A DNA stretch of 64,000 bases from Trogon surrucura (GCA_020746105.1 CM036618.1:8564501-8628500); one strand, 5' to 3'. Counted from the stretch's first letter, positions 34,001 to 44,849 are shown. Program-made: numbers and translations. The notes: generated by a model not told the origin, from the sequence alone.

Positions 34001-34907
34001 TAGAGCGAGAGTTGTTCTTCTTTCCTTTTCCGTATTTCTTCACTTGACTGGTTGTCCATTTTGTCCTCAATTTTCTGCAGTAGTGGTTCCAAAACATCCT
34101 CAAGCCATTTCTTGTACAGGATCTCCTTCTTTCGCAGATTTAAGAAATCATTGTGCCTCAAATAACTGTCCACCTCCTAAGTAAGAAACAGAAAATAAAA
34201 CCCACACAACCTATGGACTCACGTTAATGAGTCCATGGGTGACACTACACAGCTTGGCTGACCGGTCATCGCTGCAAGGGCCGTAATTTCCAGCCCTTCT
34301 TTCTGCTCCTCCCTCTCTCCACTTCCCACCACTAGTTTCCAAGCTCTCCCTTGCACGAGCTCTGACATTCAGACACTAATTTTTCAAGCTGTAGTGCAAG
34401 ACTGGCAGAAAATCACTCACTTTCTCACACCAGGTTAGTGGGCTGATGTCAGAGCAGGGGTCTGATAAGCACCAGATGGTGCAAGAGGAAGCAGAAGCCA
34501 GAACCTTCTCCTTGCAGCAGCGGAAACTCATGAGATCAGATCACCCCTCTTGGCCTTTATTCACCATCATCATCTAACGACACCCACACAACAAAACTAG
34601 GTGCAAACAGGCAGGTAAGTCACCAAAGACAGATGATTCCCACGTTCATACTTAGGGTTACCACTTCAGTCTTATCCTGAGGAGACTGAGGAAGCCAGAA
34701 ACTTGTACTTTTAAACTTAGTTTTTCAAGGATACAGAGAATTGACATTTTCTCATGAGTCAGTGGTGGAGAGAAAAAACATCGACATGCAGGAAAGCACA
34801 CAACAAATGAGAGAAGAGATATGACTTCTTACCCTCACAAAACAATATTCTCTGTCCAAGATGTGCTGAGCAGAAGCAAGGATGTCTTGACTTTTATTAC
34901 AGGTTGC
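27919..34907 (-). CDS. FAM228: FAM228-family protein, six exons read with confidence
   Basis: Uncharacterised vertebrate protein of the FAM228A/FAM228B family; no function is established. Minus-strand exons in order: 34833-34907, 33979-34176, 30550-30627, 29614-29701, 29362-29506, 27919-28072. They join in frame with GT-AG borders to about 212 residues plus a TAA stop. Recognisable family blocks are [20 protein letters not shown] (exon 2), [18 protein letters not shown] (exon 3) and [11 protein letters not shown] ... [14 protein letters not shown] (exons 4-5), which align with human FAM228B KKEILYRKWIKSVMEPLLQK, YDPKEYDPFYL and CETGKIYTHSEF. The exon 2 product is strongly charged and helical, perhaps a coiled coil. 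The N-terminus is incomplete: a 33-residue upstream exon is proposed at 41350-41448. In human, FAM228A lies between PFN4 and ITSN2, the same place. The choice between A and B cannot be made. Confidence 0.88.
28034..28069. repeat. 18-bp tandem duplication in FAM228 terminal exon
   Basis: Two adjacent 18-bp copies (28034-28051, 28052-28069) differing only in the last base. They encode SSATRN and SSATRK on the minus strand and lie just inside the proposed splice acceptor. Confidence 0.85.
28626..28937 (+). mobile_element. CR1 LINE 3' fragment, diverged
   Basis: Shows TGGTGCCCAGTGACAGGACC, AGGTTGCCCAGAGATGTTGT, and the CR1 end GGTTGGACAAGATGACTTCC with TTTTCCAACCTCAACC. It lies in the last FAM228 intron and opposite to that gene. 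Followed by an A/C-rich run at 28980-29020. Confidence 0.85.
29362..29506 (-). CDS. FAM228: FAM228 exon
   Basis: Encodes (G)[18 protein letters not shown] through [22 protein letters not shown]. Acceptor cctgccag, donor AGAG|gtaaga; leaves two bases of an arginine codon. Confidence 0.85.
29614..29701 (-). CDS. FAM228: FAM228 exon
   Basis: Encodes [20 protein letters not shown] then TGIIKQCET, aligning with the human VTIPVLHDPL ... CETG block. Acceptor tgtcgcag, donor ACAG|gtattt; ends one base into a glycine codon. Confidence 0.9.
30550..30627 (-). CDS. FAM228: FAM228 exon: YDPxEYDPF motif
   Basis: 26 codons, [20 protein letters not shown] then RTDCWK. The family signature YDPxEYDPF is plain. 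Acceptor tcccgcag, donor AAG|gtggga. Confidence 0.93.
31010..31826 (-). mobile_element. CR1 LINE, 5'-truncated, minus strand
   Basis: Plus-strand left end AGAATCACAGAATTGCCCAG is the reversed CR1 3' end. On the minus strand it encodes the RT C-terminal part: [26 protein letters not shown]-like [45 protein letters not shown]. Frames are interrupted. Same strand as FAM228. Confidence 0.93.
32316..32795. repeat. Purine-rich (GA) tract
   Basis: About 480 bp in which the plus strand is strongly enriched in A and G, built of loose AGGAGA/GGAAG/GAGAGA units without a clean period. It gives open frames by composition only. Probably a decayed GA-type satellite. Confidence 0.7.
33979..34176 (-). CDS. 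FAM228: FAM228 exon: conserved charged block
   Basis: 66 codons from [20 protein letters not shown] through [20 protein letters not shown] to KYREKK. Acceptor ttacttag, donor AAG|gtatta. This is the best match to the family. Confidence 0.93.
34833..34907 (-). CDS. FAM228: FAM228 exon
   Basis: 25 codons, [20 protein letters not shown] then YCFVR. Acceptor ttttcttag, donor AGG|gtaaga on the minus strand. Joins in phase 0 to the next exon to give FVREVDSYL. Confidence 0.8.
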
Positions 34908-35980
34908 CTAAGAAAACATCAGAAAAACACATGAAGCAGGACTTATAGTAGGAGTTTGAATTTTTGAATTCAAAATAATTATTTGTATTGTGACTAAAGG
35001 CACATTATAGCACAACCCAGCTGGCAGAATAGCACAGACAGGCGAGTCCTTGTGAGATTAGCTCCGAATAGCCAGGTTAAATGTAGTAACGGAAGAGTGT
35101 TTGAAGAACCGGAATGTTCAGCAGGACCAGACCACACCCCTCCTTGGCCGCTCCTCACCACAACCACAGTCTCACTTGCTCCTTGCCACTGGTGCTCACA
35201 CGCGCCCAATGAAGGCAGTGAGAGACACCTCTTTACACCTTCATTTTCAATACAGACACAGCCATGCTATACAAACGGTGACCAAACAAATTAAAAGCGT
35301 GATGAGGTATTATGTCAAGGAATTCATAAAAGCGTAAAAGGAAAAATAGAGGGAAACGGTGAAGTGTAAGAGGAAAGATCATGAGAAAAAACCTTCCAAA
35401 GCAGGAAACTGCCTCACTGCTGCCTCTGCCCATGAATTTGTCTGCAGTTTAGATCTCAGTTACTGCTGTGACATCAGCCAAGTTCCCCTCTAGCATCATC
35501 CTCATCTTACTCTTTCTCAAGATCAGAACAGGGAGAAACTGTTCCCTGCATCATGAATATCAGGACACTAAAACATGATTTAAGAAAAACAGCCCTTGCA
35601 ACGCACTGCTCTCGTCAATTTGATTTTTAAACAGGTAATTCCTCGTAACGTGGCTTATTCACTGCAACGCCTGCACTCCGGTCAAAGAGCACAAGCAATA
35701 CAGACCAAGGTCTTGTATCATTTGAGGATGGAGTCCCTCCAGGCAAGATCAGAGCACCCACGCAATAGAAGTATTGCCCCTATGGTCAGGCAGCACCAAC
35801 TCTGGGTTAACCAGAAGGATCTTGATTTTGTAAGTCAATCAGCAGCTTTTATAAGCAACAAGTTCACAAAGAATGTTAGTTGTAACGCAAAATTTGTCTT
35901 GAAGAATCTGCTATTAAAAAAAAAAAAGATCAGCTTTTCAGCATTGTGCCAAAAATTCAGGAGGTGAGTTGCAATGCAGC

Positions 35981-37162
35981 TGTCGTGGGTTGACCCTGGC
36001 CGGCCGCCAGGTACCCACACAGCTGCTCACTCACTCCCCCTTCACTGCTGAACAGGGGAGAAAATATTTCCAAGGGTTCAGGGTTTTGAGATAAGGACAG
36101 GGAGATCACTTTCATTTACCGTCCCGGGCAAAACAGACTCAATTTTAGGGAAATAAGGTACATTTATTAAAAGAACTAATCAGAGAGGAGTAGTGAGAAG
36201 TGAGAAAGAGCAAACAGATCTTAAACAGAACACCTTCCCCCATCCCTCCCTTCTTCCCGGGCTTAACATCAATCCCGGTTTCTCCACCTCCTCCCCGCGA
36301 GCGGCGCAGGGGGACAGGGAATGGGGGCTGCGGTCAGTTCATCCGACGTTGGTTCCACCACTCCTTCACTCCGGGTGAGGACTCTTCACTCTTCCCCAGG
36401 GCCATTGTGGGGTCCCTCTCACGGGAGACAAGCTTCACGCTCTCTTCTCCGCGTGAGTCGTCCCACGAAGGGCAATTCATCCCAAACTGCCCAACGTGAG
36501 ACACCTCACGAGGGGCAGCCCACCCCTCGTGAGTCTGAGGCGCAGTCCTCCGGGGGAAACTGCTCCAGCGTGAGCCACCCGCAGCGTCCCAAAAGTCCCA
36601 CCGGCCAACCTGCTCCAGCGTGGGCATTCCCTCTTCCACAGGCTACAGGCTCCGGCAGCGACTTGCTCTGATGCGGGCTTCCCACGGGCTACAGTCCCCT
36701 TTCAGGCATCCACCCACACGGCGTGGAGTCCTCGGTGGACATCTACGCGGTGATCCTCACAGTGGACTTCTGCACCTCGCCCATGGGCTGCAGGGGGACA
36801 ACCCGCTTCACCATGGTCTTCACCACGGACCCGGGGGACTCCTTCTGCTCCGGCACCTGGAGCTCATCCTCCCCCCCCTCCTTCTTCACTGACCTTGGTG
36901 TCTGCACAGATTCTCACTCCTCCATCTGTGTGCCAGCTGTTATGGCGCAGTTCTTTTTCCTGTTCTTAAATATGTTCTTCACAGAGGCGTTCCTCTGCTA
37001 TCACCTTACTGATAGGCTCAGCCTTGGCCAGCGGCGGGTCCCTCTTTGGAGCCGGGTGGCATTGGCTCTATCAATCTTGGGGAGCTTCTAGCAGCTTCTT
37101 ACAGAAGCCACACTGCAGCTCCCCCCCCCGCCGCCGAAATCCGGCCAGGCCAAACCGAAACA
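35981..37162 (-). mobile_element. Solo LTR, avian ERVL-type, with perfect target duplication
   Basis: A 1,182-bp LTR starting TGTCGTGGGTTGACCCTGGC and ending AAACCGAAACA, flanked on both sides by GCAGC (35976-35980 and 37163-37167). The left end is the widespread bird family that begins with GTGGGTTGACCCTGGCC. The body carries repeated CTGCTCCAGCGTG-type units and GC-rich spacers. On the minus strand a TATA-like ATATTTAAG appears, so sense is probably minus. The clean duplication suggests a fairly young insertion. No internal genes: a recombination remnant. Confidence 0.88.
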
Positions 37163-37374
37163 GCAGCAAACTAAAACGCAACCTGTTCTAGATAGACACT
37201 TAAGCTAAAACAAATTTACAACGTGTTCTGCTTTCTGGGACTAACCACAAGTTTAGATACTGACAGGAACTTGTTCCACTTGCCCCAGCTCATCCTGAGA
37301 GAACAAGCATACAGCTGAGCTGCTACAGCTTAAAAAATGCTGAATTTTTTTACAGCGAGATTAATTATTCAGTG

Positions 37375-37545
37375 GAACAATTCCCCCCCAGGCTGTGGTG
37401 GAGTCCCCATCACCAGAGGTTTTCAAGATGTGATTGGACAGGGTGCTAAATAATCTCATCTAGTGTCCCTTTCCCAGAAAAGGTTAGATCAGATCTTTCA
37501 AGGTTCCTTCCAGCCTGGGCTGTTCTATGAGTTCATGACCCTAAC
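37375..37545 (+). mobile_element. CR1 LINE 3' fragment
   Basis: Short copy with AGGCTGTGGTGGAGTCCCCA, GAGGTTTTCAAGATGTGATT and the end CAAGGTTCCTTCCAGCCTGG. Diverged. Confidence 0.75.
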
Positions 37546-38351
37546 TAGTCACAACTTTAAGATTTTATGAGAAACTCTTCCACACACCAAATCACATGGG
37601 ACTCAACACTCAAAAGGATGCAAGGGCTCAATAAAACCCATGGGACTAATATTTCTAGAGTTCCCCTCTTTCCAATGAGAAATATACCTCAGATTTTACC
37701 GGACTTGGCAAATAAGCATTTTTCATCCCTCCCTTCATACCTTCAATTTCATCCCTCCACTCATACCTTTGCACAACAGAAGTCTGTCTGTGACAGCCAA
37801 TCCTTGGTTGTATTTTTCATTCTAAAATGCCTATTGCAGTCACAAGAACTTGCTGCGCCACTCCCTGCTGGTGCGGAGGGGAACCTCTGGATAAACGTTA
37901 AAAAAAAAAAAAAAAAGTCTGAACAAAAAGCCAACCACAACCAAGCTAAAAATGGCACAGAATGGTAAGAAGTTCCCCTAACATCTTCACACCGTGCTGC
38001 TCTGCAAACCTCATTATTTTCGTGCAGGAAGTACAACAAAGAATCCTTGTAGGAGTTCTCAGGAGTACTTCAGGATAGGAGGTGAACACAGATGAAACTA
38101 AAATAATGGGGATTGGAATATCCCAATTTAGAGCCACGATTTTAATGGTTTGGGAACGCTTCTTCAAAGAAAAAAAAATGTAGATAGATATTAATGTACG
38201 TTCAATTCTACCCACTCACAGTTTAAGAACCTCTTGTAGCATCAGACTGCTGGTTACTGAGTCAGTAGCCTACTCACTCAAACATGAGACATGCTGCAAC
38301 ATAATTTCTAAACGTGCAGTACTTGAACACCAGAAAGCCTGAACCTACAGC

Positions 38352-38867
38352 AAACTGGAGTGCTGCATCCAGCTCTGGAGCCCCCAACACCAGAAGGCTA
38401 TGGACTTGTTGGAGTGGTTCCAGATGAGGCCATAAAAACAACGAGAGGGCTGAAGCACCTCTCCTACGAGGACAGGCTGAGAGAGTTGGGGTTGTTCAGC
38501 CTGGAAAAGAGAAGGCTCCGGGGAGATGTTGGAGCAGCCTTCCAGTACCTGAAGGGGCTACAGGAAAGCTGGGGAGGGGCTGTTCACAAGGGCATGTAAC
38601 GACAGGAGGAGCAGCAATAGTTTTAAACTAGAGCAGTGTAGATTCAGATTAGATGTTAAAAAAAAGTTCTTTACTCTGAGGGTGGTGAAACACTGGCACA
38701 GGTTGCCCAGTGAGGTGGTGGAGGCCCCATCCCTGGAGACACTCAAGGTCAGGCTTGACGGGCCTCTGAGTAGCCTGATCTAAGATGTCCCTGCTCACTG
38801 CAGAGGGGTTGCACTAGATGACCTTTAAAGGTCCCTTCCAGTTCAACACAATCTATGATTCTACGAA
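38352..38867 (+). mobile_element. CR1 LINE 3' fragment
   Basis: CTGGAGTGCTGCATCCAGCT, then GGGTTGTTCAGCCTGGAAAA, the coding-derived tail with ACTGGCACAGGTTGCCCAGT, and the end AGGTCCCTTCCAGTTCAACA with CTATGATTCTA. About 515 bp, 5'-truncated. Confidence 0.92.
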
Positions 38868-40369
38868 GGCCAGAGCACACACATCTTCCTGTGACGCACA
38901 CTTCTGAGCACGCCTAGGAAGGAGGGACAAAAGCACAGAGACACTCCTGTGAAGTGGGACTTATTAATGAATTCAGGCATGAGTCAGGGACAACAGTCCT
39001 GGAGAGCAGACAGAGACCAGATCACCGTCCAGGACTGCAGTGGGTATTAGGTGGCCAGTTCCAAGAAAGGTGATCAACTACACCCAAATATCCTGGGATC
39101 CCAGTAACAGATACTGGCTTCATGTGTCCTGAACTTTGATTCTTCACAGTAGAATCTGCAGCTGAAGGAATGTTGAGCATCACTCACCTGCCAAGGCCTA
39201 AGATGACCGTGTTGTCTCACAGGTCTTGGACAACTAAGCCTCGGGAGCCAGGTAGCGTCTGAGCTATTCACAGGATGCATTGTTGGACTGGTCTGGGAGA
39301 AGCACCGAAACATTCAAAACCATATAAAATTATCATTTAAACAACAAACTCCCTAGTTCTGTTACAATTCCAGCCAAACAACATAAATTTCTAAAAGAAT
39401 ACCAACAGCATTTTCGTATCACAGTAAGTTAAACTGAGGGAAATGAAGTATCAGGTTTACAGTCAGATACTCCCTCTGACAGTAACTGTCCTCATCTCCA
39501 CGAGGAATGGATAGTACATTTTGTTTCAAAGAATAAAGTGATTCACAAATTATCCCAGGATGCTTGTCAGCTTTGAAAACATTTCAGAGTTATCAAATTC
39601 CACCTCCTGACTCTTCTTTCCTTTGTGCCTTTTTCAATTACATAAAAGCCACTTTCAAATAACCGCTACATTCCACCATGGGGATGGATGCATTTCAGTG
39701 GTTTTTAAAGTCAGTTCTACCAGATGAAGCTTATGCTGAAGCACTAACTCTGAGCACCAGCCAGGAAATTCCATCTCCTCTATTGTATAAGCACGAGTAT
39801 ATTTGGATCACTCTGTAAGTGAGACACTAGAACCACAGAGGCAAAACGCCCTTTACAGGAATCTCCACGTAAACCTCTACTTTAGATTCACTGGCAACAC
39901 ACAACTTCCAGGAAACAATGTGTCCACAGAAGCACTTCGGTGAAGAGTGAACCAAAAGCAAAGCTTACTTCTGCAGAGATACTGACCTCCACAGTCTTCA
40001 GCCTCAGCTATGTGAAAAAATACGCTTTCCAATTATTTTTGGCAACATCTTGTTAAAAGAATCATCGAAGACTCTCCCAATCAGGTATCTGTACAAGATA
40101 ACTTTTTCTGGTACAAAACAACTTTCAAGAGTTTATTCTGTCTGACTTGGCACTTTCGTGATACTATCAGACTCTCAGCTGACCTCTCGAGACAGCAGAT
40201 TCAAATCTCTTACCACTGGTTCAAGGTGAAGTTCTTTAATCTACACCTTTATTTGTTTAATTTCATATTCCCTGCTCTTAAACACTGATAGATGCATCTG
40301 CCTGGATATTCCTACCTCCTCACAGAAATGCTTTCCTGTCTTTTCTGACTGAAAGAGTCAGAAACCACA

Positions 40370-40560
40370 GGAAAGCCTATGCTGGAAGGGACCTCTGGAG
40401 GCCCCGCTGCCTGCTTGCAGAAGAGCTAACCTCACAGATTAGACTGCTCAGAGGCCCACCTAGGCAAGTTCTGAAAATTTCCTTCCTCGAATTTGCAAGT
40501 TCATGCCCTTTGCTCCAACTGCTTCTAAAAAAGCATAATCCTAACCCTGCCACATAACCT
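40370..40560 (-). mobile_element. Possible old CR1 fragment, minus strand
   Basis: GCTGGAAGGGACCTCTGGAG resembles a reversed CR1 3' end, and the following stretch keeps the usual order of blocks loosely. Strongly diverged. Confidence 0.5.
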
Positions 40561-41349
40561 GGGACAAGCCAAAGCAAGACAAAAAGCCAACGTAATGCCC
40601 ATGGTATGGAGGACTTTCCTTCCCTCCTCCATAACTTTGTGAGATTTCATCAGACACAAGGAGACCTGAAAGACTGGCAGTGGAACAGGTCACAACATCC
40701 CAATCCTCTGTTTTTTTCAGCCTCTGTAAGACAGTTTCCAAATCCAGAAATACACACTAGCCTTAGCACTGTGGCAGGCTAGTGAGCCATTTCTCCTACA
40801 CAATTTCCTGCCTTCTCTGTATAGAGGAGACAAAAGACACAGAGTAAAACTAGGGCTTACAATTAGGACACTACTACACGATTTGGAAAGCAGGTGCCCT
40901 GCCTGTCTCCATCCGGAAATGAAAATTTTTTTGCCTACATGTGCCCTATGGTTTCTGCAGAGCGTTGTACCTGCCACGGAAGCTGGCATTTCAGGTGAGA
41001 AGTCCCCTGCTCTGCAAACAATCTCCCTTTTTTCCAGACAGCCCAAATCTGGCAAGCATTTCCAGGGAATGCTGTAAAGAATATCTGACCTCATGGTCTC
41101 CAAGAAGCAGGAGAAGCATTGTCACAGTTTATCCTTCATTCCACAATGACCAATTAAAGGGCAGTGTGTGCTGTATTACCTACATGGATAAATAGCAGCA
41201 AGCACACCCCAGTTAGTGCTCAACTCATTTTTGTTATAAAAGAAATAGGCAAGCAACAAGTACTGGAGAGTATTTGGATGCTTGACGTGCTACAAACTTG
41301 GTATTAGACAAGTCAACACACTTTCTCATAAGCAATATATCCTGCCTAC

Positions 41350-41448
41350 CTGTAAAAGCACCACGTGCTCCTGCTTCAGGCCATCTTTTGGAGATTTCCT
41401 TCCACTCAAAGCAGCTTTGTCCTCCTGAGATAGGGATGCTGTGAATCC
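41350..41448 (-). CDS. Candidate N-terminal FAM228 exon
   Basis: On the minus strand a good acceptor (aagcttttccag) is followed by 99 bases in one open frame, GFTASLSQEDKAALSGRKSP through HVVLLQ, and a donor ACAG|gtaggc. It is phase 0 at both ends, so it joins in frame to the exon at 34833-34907. I do not recognise the peptide, and no start codon exon was found, so this stays tentative. Confidence 0.4.
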
Positions 41449-43103
41449 CTGGAAAAGCTTAAGGTGAGGAAAATACATATTTTTACAGCTTCTAAGTTTA
41501 CAAATCAAACAAACACTCCCCACTAGCCTCCTTTCCATCTGTTTTCAGTAACTAGTATTAAGACTCCATCTTCATGCATCTTAGAAAGAAAGACTGAGCA
41601 CAACGCAAAGGAGACGCTTGCACTCAATTACAGGGGATTGGCTCCAGGAGAGACAAAACAGAGCAAACAATCTGTCTGGTGCAGTATCTGCCTTAAAGAA
41701 ATCACATGTGGTAAAGTCTCTAGCTGCAGATTCTCCCCCTCAATTTTAATAACTAAAGCTGCCACTGAATCTTAATCCTTTCTTTTTCAGTTTTGTTTAG
41801 ACTCTTGCTATGAGATGCTAACTATCCATGGCTGGCATAGACAGGGCCCACTTGTATGGGACACCAGCTGTTTCGCAGGTCTTAAAACTAGAAGTTGAAT
41901 CTAATCAAGTGTTGAGGTAGAAACACAGTAAAGGCCTTCAAAAGTCTAAACAGATAAAACCAAATCTGAAGCTAATCCAACAGTTTTATCTGCAGATGTT
42001 AAACCCTATGACAAGGTTGGTTGCTCTGTATAAGTCCATTTGTTCTAATATGATCAACCCTGAGAATAACTCTGCCTAACATTTCTTGCTAGATGTACCT
42101 GTATCCTTCTTTACTGTCAACAATATAGTTTAGTATCAGTAGTTTTTTTAAAGACAGGTCCTCTTGCCTTCCAAGTCCTGAACATTCTCCCCTGAACACC
42201 CACCTGCCAGAATTCACAGACTGCCCAAGTTTAAGTCCTTGCAGTAGCTTTGAGAAGACACATTTTAACCATTTCTGTGGCAAAAATTAAGTATCCTCAC
42301 ACACACCTCAGTCCTCTCAAAACCTCTTTCTCACAAAAGCCTTTACACAGGCCATGCCTGTGGGCTGACATGTCATGTCTCCTCAGCACACATGGATGTC
42401 ACCCTTTGCAATCACAGCTGGCTGCCTCTACCGGTGCCTCAGTCCCCTCCAAACCAGCCTCTAGGGCAAGCAGGGCAGCTCTATGAACAGAACCTTGTGA
42501 ATGTCAAGTTAACAGACAAGGCGCGCACTTCCACAGGGCCCACAAGCACACGCCTGGTCCCTCCACGTTGGAAGCAGCGATGGGGGTAACACCGGTGTGA
42601 GGGAACGGCTAGGCCCGCCCGGAGGCGCCGGGGCCCGGCCTGTCCCGCACTCTGCCCACAGGCCCGAGGGGAGGCGAGGGCAGGCAGCAGAGCCCCGCGC
42701 TCCCCCCGCCCGGCACACCCCTGTGCCGACGTCCCTCACCCGCTCCAGCGAGGTTCCGGGAGGCCTCAGGAAAGGCGAGAAGTTGCTGCGGTGGGAGCCA
42801 CAACCGCGCCACACGGCGGAACCCAACGGCCGGGCTGACGGCGGCGCCCCCACTCCCCGGGTTCTCACACGAGCGCCATCACCCCTCTGTATTCTTCCGC
42901 AGGAGAATATAGTCCCGTCCCCCCACCATCCCCAGCCTTTCGTGAAGAGGAGGGGACGCCCGTGGGGACAGCGATCCGCCTCGCCGACTGCAAGGTCAGC
43001 ATCTACTGCCGGCCCCGCCCTGGGTAGAAGCGGGGCGAGGCGAGGCGGGGCGCGGAAGCAGACACAGCCGGATCCCTCCGCGTCCGGCCGCGCGGCGTCC
43101 CTC

Positions 43104-43117
43104 GCTGCCACGGCAAC
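43104..43117. promoter_or_regulatory. RFX X-box-like site
   Basis: GCTGCCACGGCAAC against the RFX consensus GTNRCCATRGYAAC. A second, weaker site is GTTGCCGTGGAGAC at 43447-43460. RFX factors drive cilium and sperm genes. Confidence 0.5.
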
Positions 43118-43280
43118 CCGCACCCGGGAGCCCTCCCCCGGGCTCAGCTGTCGCGGGTAGGTTTTTCCACCAATCAGAAAGGAGGCGCCTAGGTGAGTGA
43201 GCCAATCAGGAGCCAGGACAGCCCGCCTCCAGGGCAGGTGAGAGGCCGCCAGCGCCGAGCCCGAAAGGAGGGGCAGCGTG

Positions 43281-43309
43281 GAGCCGAGCCGAGCCGAGCC
43301 GAGCCGAGC
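43281..43309. repeat. GAGCC pentamer repeat
   Basis: Five perfect GAGCC units and a sixth imperfect one in the CpG island. Confidence 0.9.
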
Positions 43310-43342
43310 GCAGCCGATCGCCCGTGAGGCAGAGGCCGAGAG

Positions 43343-43390
43343 ACTGCAACTCCCAGCATCCGCAGTAGAGCGCGGGGCATGCTGGGAATC
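43343..43390. promoter_or_regulatory. Pair of inverted ZNF143-type sites
   Basis: ACTGCAACTCCCAGCATCC (43343-43361) matches the ACTACAACTCCCAGCATGC motif at 17 of 19 bases, and GCATGCTGGGAATC (43377-43390) is the core of the same motif reversed. This motif is typical of bidirectional CpG-island promoters. Confidence 0.65.
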
Positions 43391-43414
43391 TCCAGCAGGG
43401 ACCTGGGAGTGTGC

Positions 43415-43424
43415 GCGCATGCGC
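43415..43424. promoter_or_regulatory. NRF1 palindrome
   Basis: GCGCATGCGC, the exact NRF1 core, inside the CpG island. Confidence 0.6.
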
Positions 43425-43720
43425 CCTCGGCCTCCGCGGGGCCGGTGTTGCCGTGGAGACGCCTCAGCGGGGCCGGTGGGCAGAGCCGGCCGGAGGTGGC
43501 AGCCGCAGAGCAACAGGGCCTGCTCGTACTCTGACGGGGCTGCTTTGGCCCAGCAACCGCCCAGGTTGGGGAAGAAAGCGTAGGGTAGCCCGGCCCAGGC
43601 TCGGCCGCCCCCCGTCAGGCCCGACGGGGAGCGTTGTCAGCAACGGCAGCACCGGCCGCGGGGCCCAGGCCGGACCGCGCCGCCCCAAGCCCTGCGGCCT
43701 TCTGGCAGGCGTGTGGTGCT

Positions 43721-44732
43721 TGGCTGCTGGCTGCGAACCCCTAAGCGGAACACCGAACACCTCTCATTTCTTCTCGGTTTATAGTTTAAGTGCATCGTTA
43801 TTGCTCAGGACTTAACAACAAATGCCCTAGCCTGATGTTGCTATGACAGGCTGCTGCCTGATGAGTCCGATACCTTTACTGAGTTGCAATATTAATGTCA
43901 TCTCTCATACCCTCGTGTAAAATAGGTTACGTAGCAACAGAGCCTCGAGGTTTAACCAGAGTTAGTTTACTGACTTCCTGAAACTCAAAGCTTAAATCTG
44001 ATGTATATGGCTGCATTCTAGAAATAAATTACTTGTTCTCTACTAGTGAATTGTGATTCACGCACAATGGTGTGAGCAGAACTCGTGGTCTGCAGTTTTT
44101 GCCAGCACCGAGTCGTTGGCCAGGCTGAAGCAAACAAGATGCCTGGTGTCAGTTCTCTGGAGATTTAATCAGCACCTAACTTCTCTTGTTGCTACTTAGG
44201 CAGACAACCAGGGATGTCATAACAGGAGAGAAATGCAAGGTTTATTCCCAAGCAGCTCCCCAGTAGCGTCACACTGACCTAACTGGTCTAACAAACATGT
44301 TAACGTTGACCATTTAAAAAGAAAATACTTTTTAGTTTGGGTCAAGCCTGGCCCAGAAACCACCCCCAGCCCCCTAGTTCTGCTCTGATCTGCTGGTGGT
44401 AGCAACTTTTTTATAGTTTCTTAGTGTCTTCACTCTGGATTATTTCCTCAGTGAGAGGAAAAATGCTAGAAGAAAAAAAAAAAGAACCTAGAAATGCTTA
44501 CACTATAAAAATGTAACTGGCCTTTCTGATAAAGCTGACCGTCTTCCTGCTGGTCTATTCTGCTGCTCTTTTGGTTTGAGGATTTTTATTCTGTTATTTT
44601 GCTTATCTAAGGCCTAGCAATACTTCTGCAAGAGCTCCTAAATTCCAACTGGAGGAAGATCTGGTTTCCAATATAAAAGGGGAGGGGAATGAACATGTAT
44701 CTGTCTATTTCTTTTTATAAAACAGAAGGAAA
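43721..44732. other. PFN4 5' region
   Basis: Between the CpG island and the PFN4 start codon. A possible acceptor (ataaaacag, just before 44727) sits seven bases before the ATG, so a noncoding first exon in the island is likely, spliced to the coding exon. Nothing else recognised. Confidence 0.4.
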
Positions 44733-44849
44733 ATGAACCAACTGCAGGCTTTGCTGAACGACAGTCTTATCAGAACCAAGCATGTGGAGAACGCAGCTCT
44801 CATCGACATACGAGAAAAAAAAGTCTGTGCATCAACCTTTGGCTTTAAT
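44733..44849 (+). CDS. PFN4: PFN4 coding exon 1
   Basis: 39 codons from [10 protein letters not shown] to CASTFGFN. Donor AAT|gtaaga. The open frame runs on past this donor for 22 codons, but that stretch is intron. Confidence 0.95.

Larger units (their letters stand above)
34908..41349. other. Long FAM228 intron
   Basis: Contains a solo LTR (35981-37162), CR1 fragments near 37375, 38352 and 40370, and otherwise unremarkable sequence. No coding exon with family similarity was found in it. Confidence 0.6.
42530..43720. promoter_or_regulatory. CpG island, likely shared FAM228 / PFN4 promoter
   Basis: Very GC-rich, CpG-dense block between the 5' sides of FAM228 (minus) and PFN4 (plus). It contains two CCAATCAG boxes (43170-43177, 43202-43209), two X-box-like sites, two ZNF143-like sites and an NRF1 palindrome. 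The long open frames here on both strands are an effect of base composition. Confidence 0.75.

Noticed and set aside
36200-37091. Several 90-120 codon frames on both strands
   Set aside because: All are inside the solo LTR at 35981-37162 and do not resemble any retroviral or host protein.
42509-43513. 334-codon open frame on the minus strand, with other long frames across both strands
   Set aside because: Lies within the CpG island. Composition removes stops on all frames, there is no family similarity, and promoter motifs run through it.
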